64,000 nucleotides of DNA from Acanthochlamys bracteata (Eukaryota; Streptophyta; Magnoliopsida; Pandanales; Velloziaceae): contig CM034135.1 of the NCBI GenBank assembly GCA_019914995.1, positions 1,304,501-1,368,500 on the forward strand, given 5' to 3'. Below the pieces are notes generated by a model. It was not told the DNA's origin. It worked only from the letters and a program-made list of their open reading frames with translations, and did no database searches. The stretch's first letter is position 1. Each line of letters opens with the position of its first letter. Shown here piece by piece: positions 23,201 to 37,600 of the stretch. A program made the position numbers and the translations under genes.

Positions 23201-24062
23201 TTTAGCTTTGCTTTTCTTTTTTTGTTCAATGTTGAAAATGTAGAATCTATTATTTATGTAAAACTCCACATAATTTTTTGCTTGGGCATAAAGGAAATCT
23301 ATTCAAGCGGATGTCAGTGCCCATTTGGCTTCAAAGGCGATGGTTATACATGTGAAGGTACTCTTAAATTTTATCTAACCTATCCACTACATCAATATTC
23401 GTTTAATTTACTTGACAAATTATTTCATTTATAATGTTTTAGATGTCAATGAATGCAAGGAGAAGACTGCATGCCAATGTGAAGACTGTAGTTGCAAAAA
23501 TACATGGGGAGGATATGAATGCAAGTGCAAAGGGAACCGGTTATATATACAATCTGAGGACACTTGCATCGGTGAGTAATTGAAGAAAAGATACTAGAAA
23601 CATTTGCAATTTCTTGAACATGTTCTTCCCTTCTACTTGTGTTTTCAACTACGTCATTGGAAATGTTACCTTTACCTGTAAGCAACTGTATACTGTAGGT
23701 TATGCCACTTTGATTTGTCACATATCTTATGATGCTCATAACTATCGCAATGCAGCTCGTGGCGTGACAAAATTTGGGTGGATACTGGCAATATTGGTCC
23801 TATCTTGTGTAGCAGGTGCTGGAGTAGTAGGCTATATATTCTACAAGTACAGACTAAGGGTATGTGTCTATAGAACTATTGATCATCTGTTGTCCCGGGA
23901 ACAAAACTGTCTATTCGCAACTTCTTTGTTAATAGCACTAACAATGCGCTACTTTTACAGTCTTACATGGACTCGGAGATCATGTCTATAATGTCTCAAT
24001 ACATGCCACTTGATAACCATCACGGCGAAGCACAACCTGTTCGGCGAGATTCTGAATCTTGA
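20228..24062 (+). CDS. Vacuolar sorting receptor (BP-80 / VSR family)
   Basis: Twelve exons join to 1887 bases, 628 residues: 20228-20534, 21353-22048, 22135-22223, 22328-22397, 22584-22667, 22755-22831, 22932-23013, 23104-23186, 23294-23357, 23443-23571, 23756-23859 and 23961-24062. The protein is a type I membrane receptor that carries soluble cargo from the Golgi to the vacuole. Visible parts in order: a signal peptide (residues about 5-28), a protease-associated domain (about 50-165, with [18 protein letters not shown]), a cysteine-rich central region ([13 protein letters not shown]), EGF-like repeats (about 420-555, including [11 protein letters not shown]), one transmembrane helix at about 568-591 ([19 protein letters not shown]) and a cytosolic tail with the YMPL sorting motif at about 609-612. 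Length is normal for the family. I infer, without alignment, a VSR5/6/7-type member. Confidence 0.95.
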
Positions 24063-26584
24063 TAAGGTACAGATGTCTTCCTTCATAAAGAAAAAAAATT
24101 GAACGATAATTCCAGTTTGCTGAATGAAGTTAAATTTGAAACATTTATTTTTCTTGCAGTAATTTGCTTGTAAATTTATACAGGAAATACATAAAAGATA
24201 CTGAGGTTGAAGAAGATGCCCCAAGTCATTTTGCTGGCTACGAAACGTGGCGTATACAAAATTTCATGTATACATTGCTGAATACAGTACATCAGATTCT
24301 GAAAATACAAGTGCATTGTACTTTGTAAGTAAAAAGGACGTACTCAGATTTTGACTTTATGAAAAAAGAAGAAAGTGAAAACAGGTTTTTGAATTTATTG
24401 AGTGAGCTTATGGGACTTTGATGTTTTGAATTTTTACAGAAATTTAATGTTACTTTTGTTATAGTGTAGATGTTGCTTCAGGTATTTGTTCAAGGACCCT
24501 TCTGTTATTTCTGATTCTTCTTTCAAAAGAGTTAGCGAACACGTTTCTTAACTTTTCTATAATATGAGAAGCTTCTTGTGAAATTTCTGCTATGTTCTGG
24601 ATGGTGCAAAATGACCAAGTTTCTGAATATCTTTTGAAAATTAGCACGAGTAATGAATTTTTAAATCGTAGAACGTTGACATTTCTTTCTACGACAAACT
24701 CAACTACTTGATTAACAGTTATTCATAATACCAATCAATATATAGTGTATTTAATTTATTATCAATATAATATCTTTAGATTGCGGAATTGGATTCTCAT
24801 ATTAAAAAAGTTAATCAATTTTTTAAAAATTAATCAGCACATATATATTTTAGTACTAGTTAATATTGGACTAGTAAAAAACATAAATTATTAGGTCCAT
24901 AAAATAAATTCTATTTATTTTAACTGAAATAAAATTGCTGATTTATTTTTAAATTAGCTAATCTGTTTTAAGCATATTTTTATACTACTAATCCGATTAA
25001 AATCTATCAATTTAGTTTATTTTTTATTCGAATCTATCAAATTTTACACTCTACTTATTCAGGTTTAATTTAACTTGGAAGTCCGAACGATGATGTAGCA
25101 ACTGTCTAATGCAAAACAAATCAACAACCGAGCGTGTTGTTGATAGATTCATGTTCAGCTGAAGATAATAACACAGAGATTATAGGTAGAAATTACGAAC
25201 GATCACGTTAGTACTTCAATGAACCTTTTTTCTCGTATTAACTAACTTGTGTGTTCCTGGAAACGTTGGAGATAACTAAATTAATAGACATTTACTTTGG
25301 TGTAACTTCTCATGTCTTTTACTATTATATTTCCAATTTTCAATCTAATAAGAGTAAGTTTCAGTTCTTAAAAATTAAGTTTTATAAGATTAAATTTTAC
25401 TAAAATAGAGCTCTAAAAAAATACAAATTTACGAATTCATAATAATAATAAAAACATATAAAATAAATTTAAAAATAATGTGTAGATATTAAGTTCTAAG
25501 TGCCAACTTAATTATCTAAAATAGTCCGAAGTTAAAATTAGACAATAAAATTTTGTGAAACTAATTATGGCTCGCTGTATATTTAAAATTTTAACCATGC
25601 AGATTACAGCAGTAAGAATAGCAGGTAGTCTTAAACACATCTTATGGTTGTTGGACTTTTTGGACTGGACCGTTTTGACGATCTCGCACGAACCGAACCC
25701 GCGTGCCTTTTACTTTTTTTAATTCTATCCCATTACAAGTAATAGTTAGAAAAAGCAGACCCCTATTAATAAATAAGTTTTAAGTAGTTTTAATTGATGT
25801 TATTTTCTATTTTTAAAAAATCTCAACATATTTAGTTACATTTAGCTTTTAATAAGCTGATTATCAGAAAGTAAAATTAAAAGACTGGAGGTTTTAGATT
25901 GGACTTATTATTATATATTAGGGTTCTTGACGATTGAATTAAGATGGGTGTTTGTAAGTATTAATTATACTATTTTTTGTTTCAAAAATTTTTAAATAAT
26001 TTTTTATAATATTTTATATACATAAAAATATGATACTAAGTTTTATTTTAAATACCTCAAATGATCACTAAAATTCTAAATGCGTGAAAGAGTTTAACAA
26101 TGTAAACGTAATAATACCGTACCGATTGTGCAAAATTAAATATATAATAAAATATTTATTTAATTGTTTTTGGTGCGTGTGTTTGTTGACTACTCCAAAA
26201 CGAAAGCTTGAAACCAAATTCGACTCGGTCCAATCGCTCGCCAGCCGGCCCAACAAAAGACTTCTTTTCTCCTCTCTCTTTCCTTCTTCTTTCTTCTTCT
26301 TCTCGATCTCTTCCTTCGTGTTTTTATGTCAAACTCAAGTAACGCAAGAGAAATTTCAAACAAGAGAGCACACAAAGGAAGAAGAATAGTTGAAGCTGTT
26401 TAAGTCATTCAATCTTTTAAGCTCAATCAATCAATATAGAAGAGAAGAGAAGTAGTAGCTGAGAAAGAAAGCAGCTTTGCTGAATAAGAAAGATTGATTC
26501 TTTGCTCTGGTTTGGTGATTTCTTGTAGATCCAAAGAGTTTGATTCTTTTGTTACCTTTGGTGGTTTGTATTATTGCTTGTGAG
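24063..26584. other. AT-rich intergenic region and ALIS 5' leader
   Basis: About 2.5 kb with no coding homology recognised. The left end is the probable 3' UTR of the receptor gene. The centre (about 24700-26100) is very AT-rich with short A and T runs. The pyrimidine-rich part at about 26260-26330 and the purine-rich part to 26584 look like the promoter-proximal leader of the ALIS gene. Confidence 0.5.
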
Positions 26585-29437
26585 ATGAGCAGTGCGGCTG
26601 AGTCTAGCTCTGGATCGGGAGATGGGAATAGAGGGAATTCCAAGAGACCTAAGTGTAAGTTTCTTTTTCTTGATTGTGCTGGGTTTTTACCTTGTTTTTT
26701 GTTGGTCTTTTACCTGATTGATTGTGTTGGGATTCGTTTAATTTCTCAAATCAAGTTCTTGTTACTTTCAAGTTGACTATCTTTTTTTTTTTTGGGCAAA
26801 AGAATTTAGCGTTGTCTTTGTAAGTTCGATATTGGGGATCGCTATTGATAGAAACCAATTATGACTCTATGCTTGTAAATGTTGTTGCTTGTATGCTGTT
26901 TTTTCGTACATCATACGAGCAGTTTCAATTCAAAAAGTTCATATTTTGGCAGTCTTTACCATTTCTTTTGACACCAGGAATTTTAGTTTTGTTGGGGATT
27001 TGCTTGTTACTTTGAATTCGTGCTGAGTTATAGTAGGTCTTTTTCTTGATTTATCATGGTAAGGTGTTTTTACGTGTAATCTGTTGCTCAGTTCACATAT
27101 TAGACATCTAGATCTTGAAATTTACTTCCTTTGGGTTTATTGAGCTAGTTTCAGCAGGTTTTACAGTGTCATATAGGGAAGTGTATAAGTTTTTTCACTT
27201 ATGTGCTTCTCTTATTCATACAAGATGCAAATTTCTTATTGGTTTTATAATCTTGAATTGTAGATTCAAGATTCACACAGCAGGAGCTTCCAGCTTGCAA
27301 GCCAATTCTAACTCCTAAATGGGTAAGACTGTTAATGCAACTTCAGTAAGAATGAATATGCCTATCTGATGCTGACTTTGACCTGATGCAGGTTATCTCG
27401 GTGTTTATGCTTGTTGGCATCATCTTTGTCCCCATTGGTGTTGCTGCACTGCTTGCCTCAAACAATGTAAGTTGATGTTCATTATTTTTATATTTGCAGA
27501 TTTTAATGGGCTTCGTGAGCTTACATCTTTTCGTGCAGGTTGTTGAAATTGTTGATCGATATGAGACTGATTGCATACCACAGAACTTGAGGGACAATAA
27601 AGTAGGCTACATACAAAATCCAAGTATCAGCAAAAATTGCACAAGGACACTCAGAGTAAGATCTTCTCTTTGTCATGTCATCTATCCTTTTAAGGTTTTG
27701 AAACAAGAAATAAAATAAGAAGCCACTTGTGTTACTTTAATTAGATTGTGGCCCTTTATTGTAGTTTTATGTTTGGTCATACCCTTATACTACATATTTA
27801 TGGTAACATAGAGCATTTATACCTATATCCATATCTGTGGTTAAATTACTTCATCAACAAATGTTTGCAAATAATATGTAAATAGTTATTGATGAAACAA
27901 TTTTTAAGGAGTAAGTTGAAGATAAGCATGATTCAAGTAATTGACCTTGTTAAAGAAGGTGTTCTTCTCTTATGCAGGTGCCTAAGCATATGAAAGCACC
28001 GGTTTATGTTTACTACCAGTTGGACAACTTCTACCAGAACCATAGAAGGTATTTCTTCTCTTTATTTGAAAGCTAAGTCACAATGTAGTATCATTGAATT
28101 GAGGGACAAAGCATTGAGCAGATGTTGCAGCCTCTCTGCATCGTGACTCATTCAAGAATGATATATATTTACATACTATAAAAGAAGAAACAATGAGTTT
28201 TTCAGGGAGAAGATCTGAGGCAATTTGGTTATAGCATACTGAGAATGAGTGGAGATTCTATTTTTGTATTTGTGAAACGTATGCTTCTCTTTAAGTAATA
28301 GTAATTTCTTTAAGTACAGGTATGTAAAGAGCCGAAATGATGCCCAACTTCGTGATCCAAAGAAAGCAAATGATACAAGTGGCTGTGATCCTGAAAAGAC
28401 AACAGCAGACGGATCTCCTATTGTACCTTGTGGTCTCATAGCATGGAGTTTGTTCAATGATACTTACGCCTTCAACCGTGGTAACGAACCACTGACTGTT
28501 AACAAAAAGGGAATTGCATGGAAGAGCGACAGAGACCACAAATTCGGAAATGTATTACCCAGGAACTTCCAGAATGGGACTCTTATAGGCGGTGGTAAAC
28601 TCGACCCATCCACACCGGTTTGTGCCTTTGCCTTTTGGTTCTTCTTTATCATTATCGCAATTAGATGTTACTTGCACAACAGACATGTTTGTAAACAATC
28701 TAAATATGTTACTTGAGCATATAAGTGTCTCTGATTTCAGTCTGTGATGGGAAAAAAAAAAGATACTACGAAAATATAAGGATACCCATCTAGCTAGTAA
28801 ATAACTGTTTCAAACAGAAAATCATAATGTAATCCATGTAAAAGGAGAATTTGCAGATTGAATGATTGTTTTTGTTATTTTCCTTTCATTTCTTAAAATT
28901 TATTTGTGAGATTATATAATTTGCTCAGTGTATGATTTGCTCTTATGTTGCCTTCTTACAGTTGGACCAGCAGGAAGACCTCATTGTTTGGATGCGAACT
29001 GCTGCTCTTCCAACTTTTAGGAAATTGTATGGAAGGATAGAGGTTGACCTTAACGCAAATGACACCATTCAAGTGGATCTTCAAAATAATTACAACACTT
29101 ACAGTTTTGGAGGCAAGAAGAAGCTGGTGCTTTCGACTACAAGCTGGCTTGGAGGAAAGAATGACTTCCTTGGCATTGCTTACCTCACGGTTGGTGGACT
29201 GTGCTTCTTCTTGGCGATTGTATTCCTCATTGTGTATTTGGTAAAACCAAGGTAAGGTTCTTGATAAACTGTGACCCATTCTTGTACTAGGACAGTTATT
29301 TTGAAGCATTTTTCTTCAGTACTGAATTTTGTTCTATTTATATGGTGGCACGCAACCTAACTCCGTCTCTACCGTTTTGCAGGAAGCTTGGAGATCCTAC
29401 ATATTTGTCATGGAACAGAAACCCGGGTGGTCACTAG
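26585..29437 (+). CDS. ALA-interacting subunit (ALIS), CDC50/LEM3 family
   Basis: Eight exons join to 1035 bases, 344 residues: 26585-26654, 27264-27322, 27392-27466, 27539-27655, 27978-28048, 28320-28617, 28962-29251 and 29383-29437. The protein is the beta-subunit of P4-ATPase lipid flippases, needed for their exit from the ER and their activity. The N-terminus is short, Ser/Gly-rich and cytosolic. A first transmembrane helix covers about residues 44-66 ([20 protein letters not shown]). The large luminal domain carries conserved [14 protein letters not shown], several NxS/T glycosylation sites, [12 protein letters not shown] and [21 protein letters not shown] second helix lies near residues 298-322, followed by the short tail [17 protein letters not shown]. 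Length is typical, with no breaks. Confidence 0.95.
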
Positions 29438-31699
29438 AAAAAATGCTCGTGTTAGTGTTGGACATGATGTCTGGTTTTGTTTATTTGTTCAAATACTTAG
29501 CCTGGTTTTGTATATTACCGCAACCAGAGCCATCTTGTGATCTTCCATCATTGCAGCTTTTCTGCAACATAGTGTGTAATCTACAAATGAAGCTACACTA
29601 TTTGTACTCACTGCAGTTGCTCTTGACTCTATACATATTGCTTATGTGAATGCACTTTGAAAGTACTTTCAAAGAAACTCTAGTGTGAAGCAGCAACCTG
29701 CTGCTCTGTTCGTCACAGTTTCAGTAAGGAAGATAACGTGGGGGATTTGTTTCAGTTAATGAGATTATACCAGCCTGCCCCTGCTCGCATTGTTGTTTTG
29801 AATTTGTTTGGCTTAATTTTGCTAACCGTAGTTATGAGGTGTACCGCACTTAACGAAGAAGCAAAATTTGGAGTAATATTTGAAACAAAGTGAAGTAAAA
29901 TTTAAAAATAAATTTTAATAGAAATAGAGTTTGGTGTGAAAGATAGAAATAGAATTGGAAGTGATAATTAAAATATGTAAAATTGTTGAACTCAATATCT
30001 GAAAAAAAAAAAGTGGAGTTCGGTGTATTTGAAATAAGTTTATAAATGCTTCATTTTATGCAGTTTTTTATTTTAAAAAAGTGTGTTACGTTTTTTTAGT
30101 AAATTTGTTACAGTATTTAAAAACAATTTAAAATTAAAAAGTACAAATAAATTGTATGCTCTAGAATCTTCATAAGTATAATTTTTATTATTTTTTGGAT
30201 AAAAAGATTAAACTCTATTTTCAAAAAAATTTCAAACCCATATCTTTAAAGAATTAAGAATGTACTCATATGAACAGAAGATATATATACGTATCACCTA
30301 CTTCTTATCAAAATTTCTGATTTACAAAGATCAAAAGATTTGCACTTCTCTTCTTGCATTACAGCAAAATGAAGTTTGGAAAAAAGAAAAGGCACATAGA
30401 GAATATTTCTTTTATGTTCATGATTATTGGAAGGCTTGAAAACATCTTGAAATTTTAAGATACCAGGGATTAATGGAATGATCACAAAGAATGTTTCTTG
30501 CCATGGAACCAGCTGACCCTGAACAGAAAATCTAGAAGTATATGTAATTAACTAACTAGATTGATTATTATAGAGATGCTTGAAATTGTTTAAAATAAGA
30601 AAATTTAAAATTTTTTTAAATATAAAAATAAAAATCTTACAACATATAATTAATTTATATTTTTAATATTTAAAATAAAAATGTTAATAAAAATAAACTA
30701 TTTTTTGAAATAGAAAAACAATTCCATAAGCTGCAGGAAATTGGAGAAAAAGATTGGAAGGTTTAACTTCAAATTGATAATTTCCGACCCGATCTGCGAA
30801 CTTGATTTGAAAAATTCAGATTTGGGTCAAATTTTAGTCAGATTTGGATCGATTTTGAATCGACTTGAAAATTTAAATGGGATCGAATCGGGTTGGATTG
30901 ATCCAAAATTAATCCGTTTAATCTGTTTAACTATTTATATATTATATATTATATAATAATTTAAAAATAATAGCAAAAAATTTAAATTTAATTAAATATA
31001 TATATATTTCTTAACATATCTGTATTTAACTAATTTTTACTTAATTTATAACTTTTTAAAATTAATAATTTTCTTTTTAGATATATCATTTATATATTAT
31101 TATTAGAAATTAATATTTATAATTTTTATTTTAATAATTTTAATTATTAAATGGGACGATCCGAATTGAATCCGATTATTATATAAGTTAGATTGCGAGT
31201 TAATAATTTTGATCAATTAAATAAATAAATCAAATTAGGGTCAAATAATTTTAATTTAATTATTATATTAATCGATTCGGAATCGATTCAAAATCCGAAT
31301 TTTGATCCCCTAGCTTCAACATAATAGTTGGCATAGAAAGATAAATTGTGACGTCAATCCATTGAAGTGGGCATAAGTGGGCCTATTAGCCCAATAACAC
31401 CCTCGTCTGATAATGGGCCAACAATTCAGTAAAAGGTCCGACAATGCAAACTTAAATTACTATTGTTCGCTAGTGCAAAAAGAAAGACGCCGCTTGTTCG
31501 GAAAGCCCAAAACCTCCTCACAGCTTGGTAAAGCTTTCTTTCTTCCGAAGGGAGAAGACTCTGAAGTCTTGAGCCCTCGTGTGGTTTTTCACCATCTCTC
31601 ATTAACGCAGTTCTAGGGTTTTCTTTCTTCAAAATCACACTCGATTTCAGAATCCAATCGAAGCAAAATCAATCGATCAATTGAAAAAGGTTGAAATCC
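29438..31699. other. AT-rich intergenic region with an inverted-repeat-like block
   Basis: No gene was recognised. After the ALIS 3' UTR (to about 29830) the sequence is AT-rich with TATATA runs around 30940-31010. Between about 30780 and 31310 two arms rich in GATTTGG / GAATCGATT words face each other around a very AT-rich centre, suggesting an old inverted-repeat element. The last 200 bases, from about 31490, are the probable leader of the UBP14 gene. Confidence 0.45.
30780..31310. repeat. Possible inverted-repeat element, highly diverged
   Basis: The left arm (30800-30905) contains TTTGGATCGATTTTGAATCG. The right arm (31255-31310) contains the opposite-strand counterpart ATTCGGAATCGATTCAAAAT. 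The centre is almost pure A and T. Arm identity is imperfect and no target duplication was found. Confidence 0.35.
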
Positions 31700-34600
31700 A
31701 TGGCGATGAATCTCCTCCGCACGCATCTATCCAAAGTTCGAATCCCTGAACCAACCACCCGCGTACATAAACAAGAGTGCTGCGTTTCCTTTGATACTCC
31801 TGTATGTAATCGCTATCTTATCTTGTTTCTTTGTTTGGCAGATTTTTGAGCTATTTTTTGTGATTATTTTGATTTTTTTAAAATATTTTTTTATAAGAGA
31901 TCGGAGGGAGGGTTGTTTGTTGATATGAACTCGTTTCTGGCGTTCGGGAAGGATTACGTGATGTGGAACTACGAGAAGAGTAGGAACCCGGTTTACTTGA
32001 ATATAGTGCAGACGCGTAAGCCGGAACCCGAGGACCGGCCGCTTAAGAAGCCAACATTGCTTGCTATTGGTATGTTAGGTTTCTTTTTGTTTTTGTCAAT
32101 CATGAATTCTCATGCGTGAATTTCCGGTGTCAAGAAGAATTAATATATTTACTCATTGGTAGAACATGATTTACAGGTGTTGAAGGAGGTTTTGATAATC
32201 AAGGACCTGAGTACGAAGAGAGTTATGCTATTATTATTTTACCGGATTACATTTCACTTCCTTTTCCTTCTGTTGAATTGCCAGAAAAGGTTAGTAGAAT
32301 TGACTTTGGTTCTAGTGAAAAGTTATTTGAGAGGGCTGTGTTGCTAGCTATGTGATTTGGCGTTCAGGTGAGGTTGGCAGTGGATGCTGTTATTGCTTCT
32401 GAGAGCATTGAACACAAGGAGCAGTTAGCTGCTTGGGTTGCTGATAAGAAAAATGTTAGTGAGTATGCGATGAATCTGAAACAAATTGAGAATGGGGTTG
32501 TTGTTCCTCCTCAAGGATGGAAGTGTGCCAAATGTGACAAAACAGAAAATCTTTGGCTGAATTTGACTGATGGAATGATTCTTTGTGGAAGAAGAAATTG
32601 GGACGGAACTGGTGGCAATAACCATGCTATAGAACACTATGAACAGACAAAATTTCCTCTAGCTGTTAAGTTGGGTACTATAACTGCTGATCTAGAAGCA
32701 GCAGGTATTAACTACTGTTAAATCTTAAAATTCCTACTTCTGTTTGATTCATTATGAGTGAGTGGTCAACTATTAGTTTGTGCCAGCCCTTGGGTTACAA
32801 TAAATATTGCTCATAGTACGATCTATTTGTATTTCCTCCCCTATGGTCCTTCGCCAAGACAATAGGATCCCAGTTCTCCTTTGCCAATATTTTCTAACTG
32901 TGTTATAATTCTGAGTGGCAGTTGTTATTCACTTAATCAATTGATCTCCTTTTCTCCTTAATGTTGCATGTTCTCTTTTAATAGGGCTGTCTTTATGTTT
33001 TTTTCTTCAAATGATGTATAAATTATCATAAATCTGCTGTGGCAGCTCAGATGTTTTCTCGTACCCGGAGGATGACAGCGTTGAGGATCCATTGTTAGCT
33101 CAGCACTTGGCACATTTTGGTATTGACTTTTCATCATTGCAAAAGGTTAGTGGTTCCCGAGTATTCCCACATTTCTCAAATTTCATGGCCCAATATGTGC
33201 CATGACTTGCACTTAGTTCAGTTCAATGTTGGTCACATTCCAGTTGTGGTGTATAGTAAAGGTTTTAGCTATCCGTTTAAGATCTTCTTAGATTGACATT
33301 GCATTTCAATGTCAAGCTAGGAAAGTTGGTTTGTTCAGTTTATGATTATATCTAAAATTGCTATTTCCAAAGTTTCTATATGATTTTGTAGAAAATATTC
33401 CTGCTGTTGCCTATCATTGGTAGTAGGTGCTGGTGTGATGCCTTGAAGTTGGGAAGTGCCTTCTCTTTAATTTTATAGGCTTCAGATTGCTCTCTTGCAA
33501 CGGTGTTGATATCTAATATTAGTAAATTGGGCTTGTGTACTTCATATTCTAAAAGGAGCAAGTGTTGCTTATGACAAGTGACAAGTAATAAGTTAATCTT
33601 CTGTCCTTGCAGACTGAAATGACAACTGCTGAGAGAGAGCTTGATCAAAATACCAATTTTGATTGGAATCGTATCCAGGAAAGAGGGCATGAAGGTGAAC
33701 CGTTATTTGGACCTGGACATACTGGTCTTGTAAATCTTGGGAATAGGTTAGCACTCGTCGTGATTCAGAAACCTAATTGTGTTTAGTCGTGATAGGCTGT
33801 AAAAAGTTGAACTGTGTCATCTAATTTGTTCCCTTTGCAGCTGCTATATGGCATCAATAATGCAAGTTGTGTTCTCAACTCGTTCTTTTGTCTCAAGGTC
33901 TGAAGCCACTACTCGGGGATTTCTTAAACATATGCCCTTGATGTTCTGTCTATGTATTGACTTTTCTTTCCTAACTTGTTTGTTTTCAGATATTTTGAAG
34001 TGCAGAATTTGAAACAGGCATTTGAGACTGCTCCTGGTGATCCGACTTTGGACTTAAATATGCAGTTGTAAGTAAATGCTCGAATTTCTCCTGTCACAAT
34101 GTTATTATCATTGTTGAGTTTTTCTAGTCCATCTATAAGATTCTCAATTATTCTTTTTTTTTTTGTAAGTTTTTCTAGTCAATATTGTTTTTCTTCACAT
34201 CTTAAAGCTCATTTCGTTCCTGACGAAATCCAATGTAATGAGGTTTTTTTATGCTATAGTTGGCAGTTTCAAGTAATTCATGATTTGTAAAATGCCATTT
34301 CCTTGTTGTTATTGTTGTGTGTCATCTGCTCTTTTCTTGTTTTTCATTCCTTTCTATTTCCGTCATTGGCATGTTTTGTTAATTTGTCAAACTTTTAATT
34401 TAAATCTGCATTTCACTTTTGAATCTTTTGCAAATATCGGGCTTACGGTGCTGTAAATCACATTGTATTGATTGGCTGTTTAGGACTAAGCTGGGGCATG
34501 GCCTGCTGTCCGGTAAATATTCGTTTCCAGTTAAAGAGGTAACTGAGTGCTTTCGTTATGGAAACTTAAGTTACATTGCATTCTTTTTTCTTTTCTTTTT

Positions 34601-37600
34601 TGTTTTTGTTCTGATGAAAGTTTTGGCAACAGAAGGATGAAAAAGACAACTCTATTAACCTATCAACTGCTGTAAGTCTTTCTTTCAAAATCTTGTATGT
34701 TTACTGAATTTTAATCTAGCTTCACGGCAGCTGAAATGGGTATAAACCCTGTCGAGAACACTTAATCTTGAATGAGGATGTATTCTTGTCATAGTTGCTA
34801 GAATTAAAGCTATACCCTGATTTGTGCATTACCACTTACGTGGACTTGACTAACTCCATCCTGCATCAAATTTTTCTTGGAATTTCACTTCTACCTCCAA
34901 TAGCCAGGTAATAGGATTAACAGTTTTTGTTATATCTTGTTGATATCTACGTTGTCTTTAATTTTCTAGTTAAAATGAAAGGTTGGATTGCATGAGCATC
35001 TATCAGTAATAGTTAGGAGGTGTTTCTACTTATGTTTGTGACAACCTTGTACTTTACCGTAACAGAAACAGGAAGGGATTCCCCCACGGATGTTTAAATC
35101 TGTTGTAGCTGCTAATCATCCTGAGTTTTCCAGTATGAGGCAACAGGTAATGTTGGTCAGCTTGTTCATGCTTCAAAGTTGTAAGTGCTTGAATAAGAGC
35201 TCAGGATTTCCTTTTATTGTTTGTGGTAGTCACGTGAAATGTCCGTGTCTGCTCTTTGAACATATACCTTTTTCAATTCAGTGAAAAGGCTTGCATAATG
35301 GTGGTTGCTTGTTGTTATTGATTGAATAACATTGATATGAATCACCAAAAGACAAATTTGGTTGGCCTCCTTCATTTCTCTTGTATGTTTCATTATTATG
35401 AAGTTGCACTAATTAAATTTTACGTACTCAATTGACGTGTGACTCCTTGAATATGATCTCTAGCCTGTTTTTGCATAACTTAGATAACTCAAGATTTTCT
35501 TGCTCTTTGAATTTATTTCTCTTAGCTTATCATTTTGTTTGATGCTTTTAGGATGCCCTAGAATTTTTTCTTCATCTTCTTGACCATGTTGAACGGTCCA
35601 ATTCTGCAAATCCTGAATTAGATCCTTCAAAAAGTTTCAAGTTTTTTATAGAGGAGAGGCTCCAATGCCCATCTGGAAAGGTTGCTTATAACAGAAGATC
35701 TGACTACATTCTTTCACTAAGTATACCTCTGCATGAAGCTTCAAACAAAGGTATTGCAGAGACATGAATTTGTAGTTTTAATAAATCTTTGTGCCACTCC
35801 ATTGGTTTCCATACTGGTCCCACCCTCCTGTTCACCCTCTTGGTAATTTATAATTAAATTTCAATGAGGGGTTGGTATTTCCACTAATTCCCATGAAACA
35901 TTAAAACTAGGGAAAACAGGTGGTGAAACTGGAGGGAATCTTGACCTTGTTGCAATTTCGTAGTACTCGTTTATTTATGATGTGCTTGGATACAGGGCAG
36001 TTAGAAGCATTTCAAAAGCTGAAAACAGAAAAGATGTCAGACGGGCAGAACATGTAAGCTACAAGAACAAGGGTTATGGTTGATATACAGCAAATAATAC
36101 TGTTGGGTTTTGTTAATCACCGGCGCATAATTTGGACATAACAAATGTTTCATTTGAGCAGATCCAATGATGAAATTGTGAGACCAAGAGTACCCTTAGA
36201 AGCATGCTTAGCAACCTTTGCAGCTCCGGAGGAGGTCCATGAGTTTTACAGCACAGCTTTAGATTCCAAGACAACAGCAATCAAGTATGTAGAAGTTTTA
36301 CATTGTATAGATTCACATTTGTGATAGTTCTATTAATGTCTCTAGCATGTTATAGGTTTGATATTGATGTTTTTGTATGTTTGTCTCTGCTTTTGACTCT
36401 CGAAGTTTGTTGACCAACTTATAGGACTGATTTAATTTATGGGCAAGTTGATGTTTAAATATTTCTATATCAACAAATGTTAATGCCATGATCCTAGCCT
36501 GTATTTTGGAAAATTATGCATACTTTGTGATAATTTGATCTACTGCATACTTAATCTCTGGAGAAATATGGTGTGCCCTTCCTTATGCAACTTCTTTAAG
36601 CTCACAAGTTAGGAGTGATTCGGTTGATAAAACTGCACAACTTTTCATTCAGGAATTAGAAGCACTCGAGACCTATGTATGATAATGTTATGCATTCTAA
36701 AGTAGTTGTTTGCAAAATTTAAGTTGCAATACTGTGTTATTTTCTTAAAAGATGTTCTATAAATATTTAGAAGTGTGTTATGCGAAAGCGTTATCTAAAT
36801 GCCTAGAATGAATGATCATTGCTTGACCCCATTGGTCCCAGAACCGCTGGCTTCAGCACTTTCCCGGACTACTTAGTCTTACACATGCGGAAGTTTGTGA
36901 TGGAGGAAGGATGGGTGCCTAAAAAACTAGGTAATTTGCTTGATCCTCTATGATTTTTGCATAGTACCAGATCTGAGACTCTAAAGGCCATGGAAATTGA
37001 TGTATTCTTGCTTTCTTTCAGATGTTTACATAGATGTTCCTGATACTATTGATATCAGTCACATGCGTAGCAAAGGCCTTCAACCAGGAGAAGAACTACT
37101 ACCTGAAAAAGGTAGGAAACGATCTCTACTTACTGGATTGATCTTTGTAAGAGCCTTTAAAAACTCTTGTACTCTGCAGTTTCTGGCAGTGGAAACACAG
37201 AAGCTTCTCATGCAGTTGTCAATGACGACATAGTTTCTCAACTTGCTGGAATGGGTTTCAATTATCTACACTGTCAAAAAGCAGCTATTAACACTTCAAA
37301 TGCTGGAGTTGAGGAGGCTATGAATTGGTTGCTATCTCATATGGATGATCCAGGTATGTTAACTGTGTGACCGAGTCTCGCGTGCATCCAATATATTCAA
37401 AGCCGTTTTTTGGCTTCCAAAGATTCTATACGCAGTCAGCATTTACATAATTTTCTATTAACTCTTATTATAGACATTGATGCACCCATCGCCAGTGACT
37501 CGCAAGCTGGTGGCGTTTCTGTTGATGAATCTAGCATTCAAACTTTGGTTTCATTTGGGTTTCAGGAAGATGTTGCTCGGAAAGCTTTGAGAGCCTCAGT

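Noticed and set aside
23614-23991. 125-codon plus-strand frame in the vacuolar receptor gene
   Set aside because: It reads through an intron, exon 11 and another intron; only 23756-23859 is coding and belongs to the receptor.
26585-29437. Reading the ALIS gene and its neighbours as a trafficking gene cluster with the vacuolar receptor and epsilon-COP
   Set aside because: The genes are far apart, on different strands, and separated by unrelated genes; shared membrane-traffic roles are more simply coincidental.
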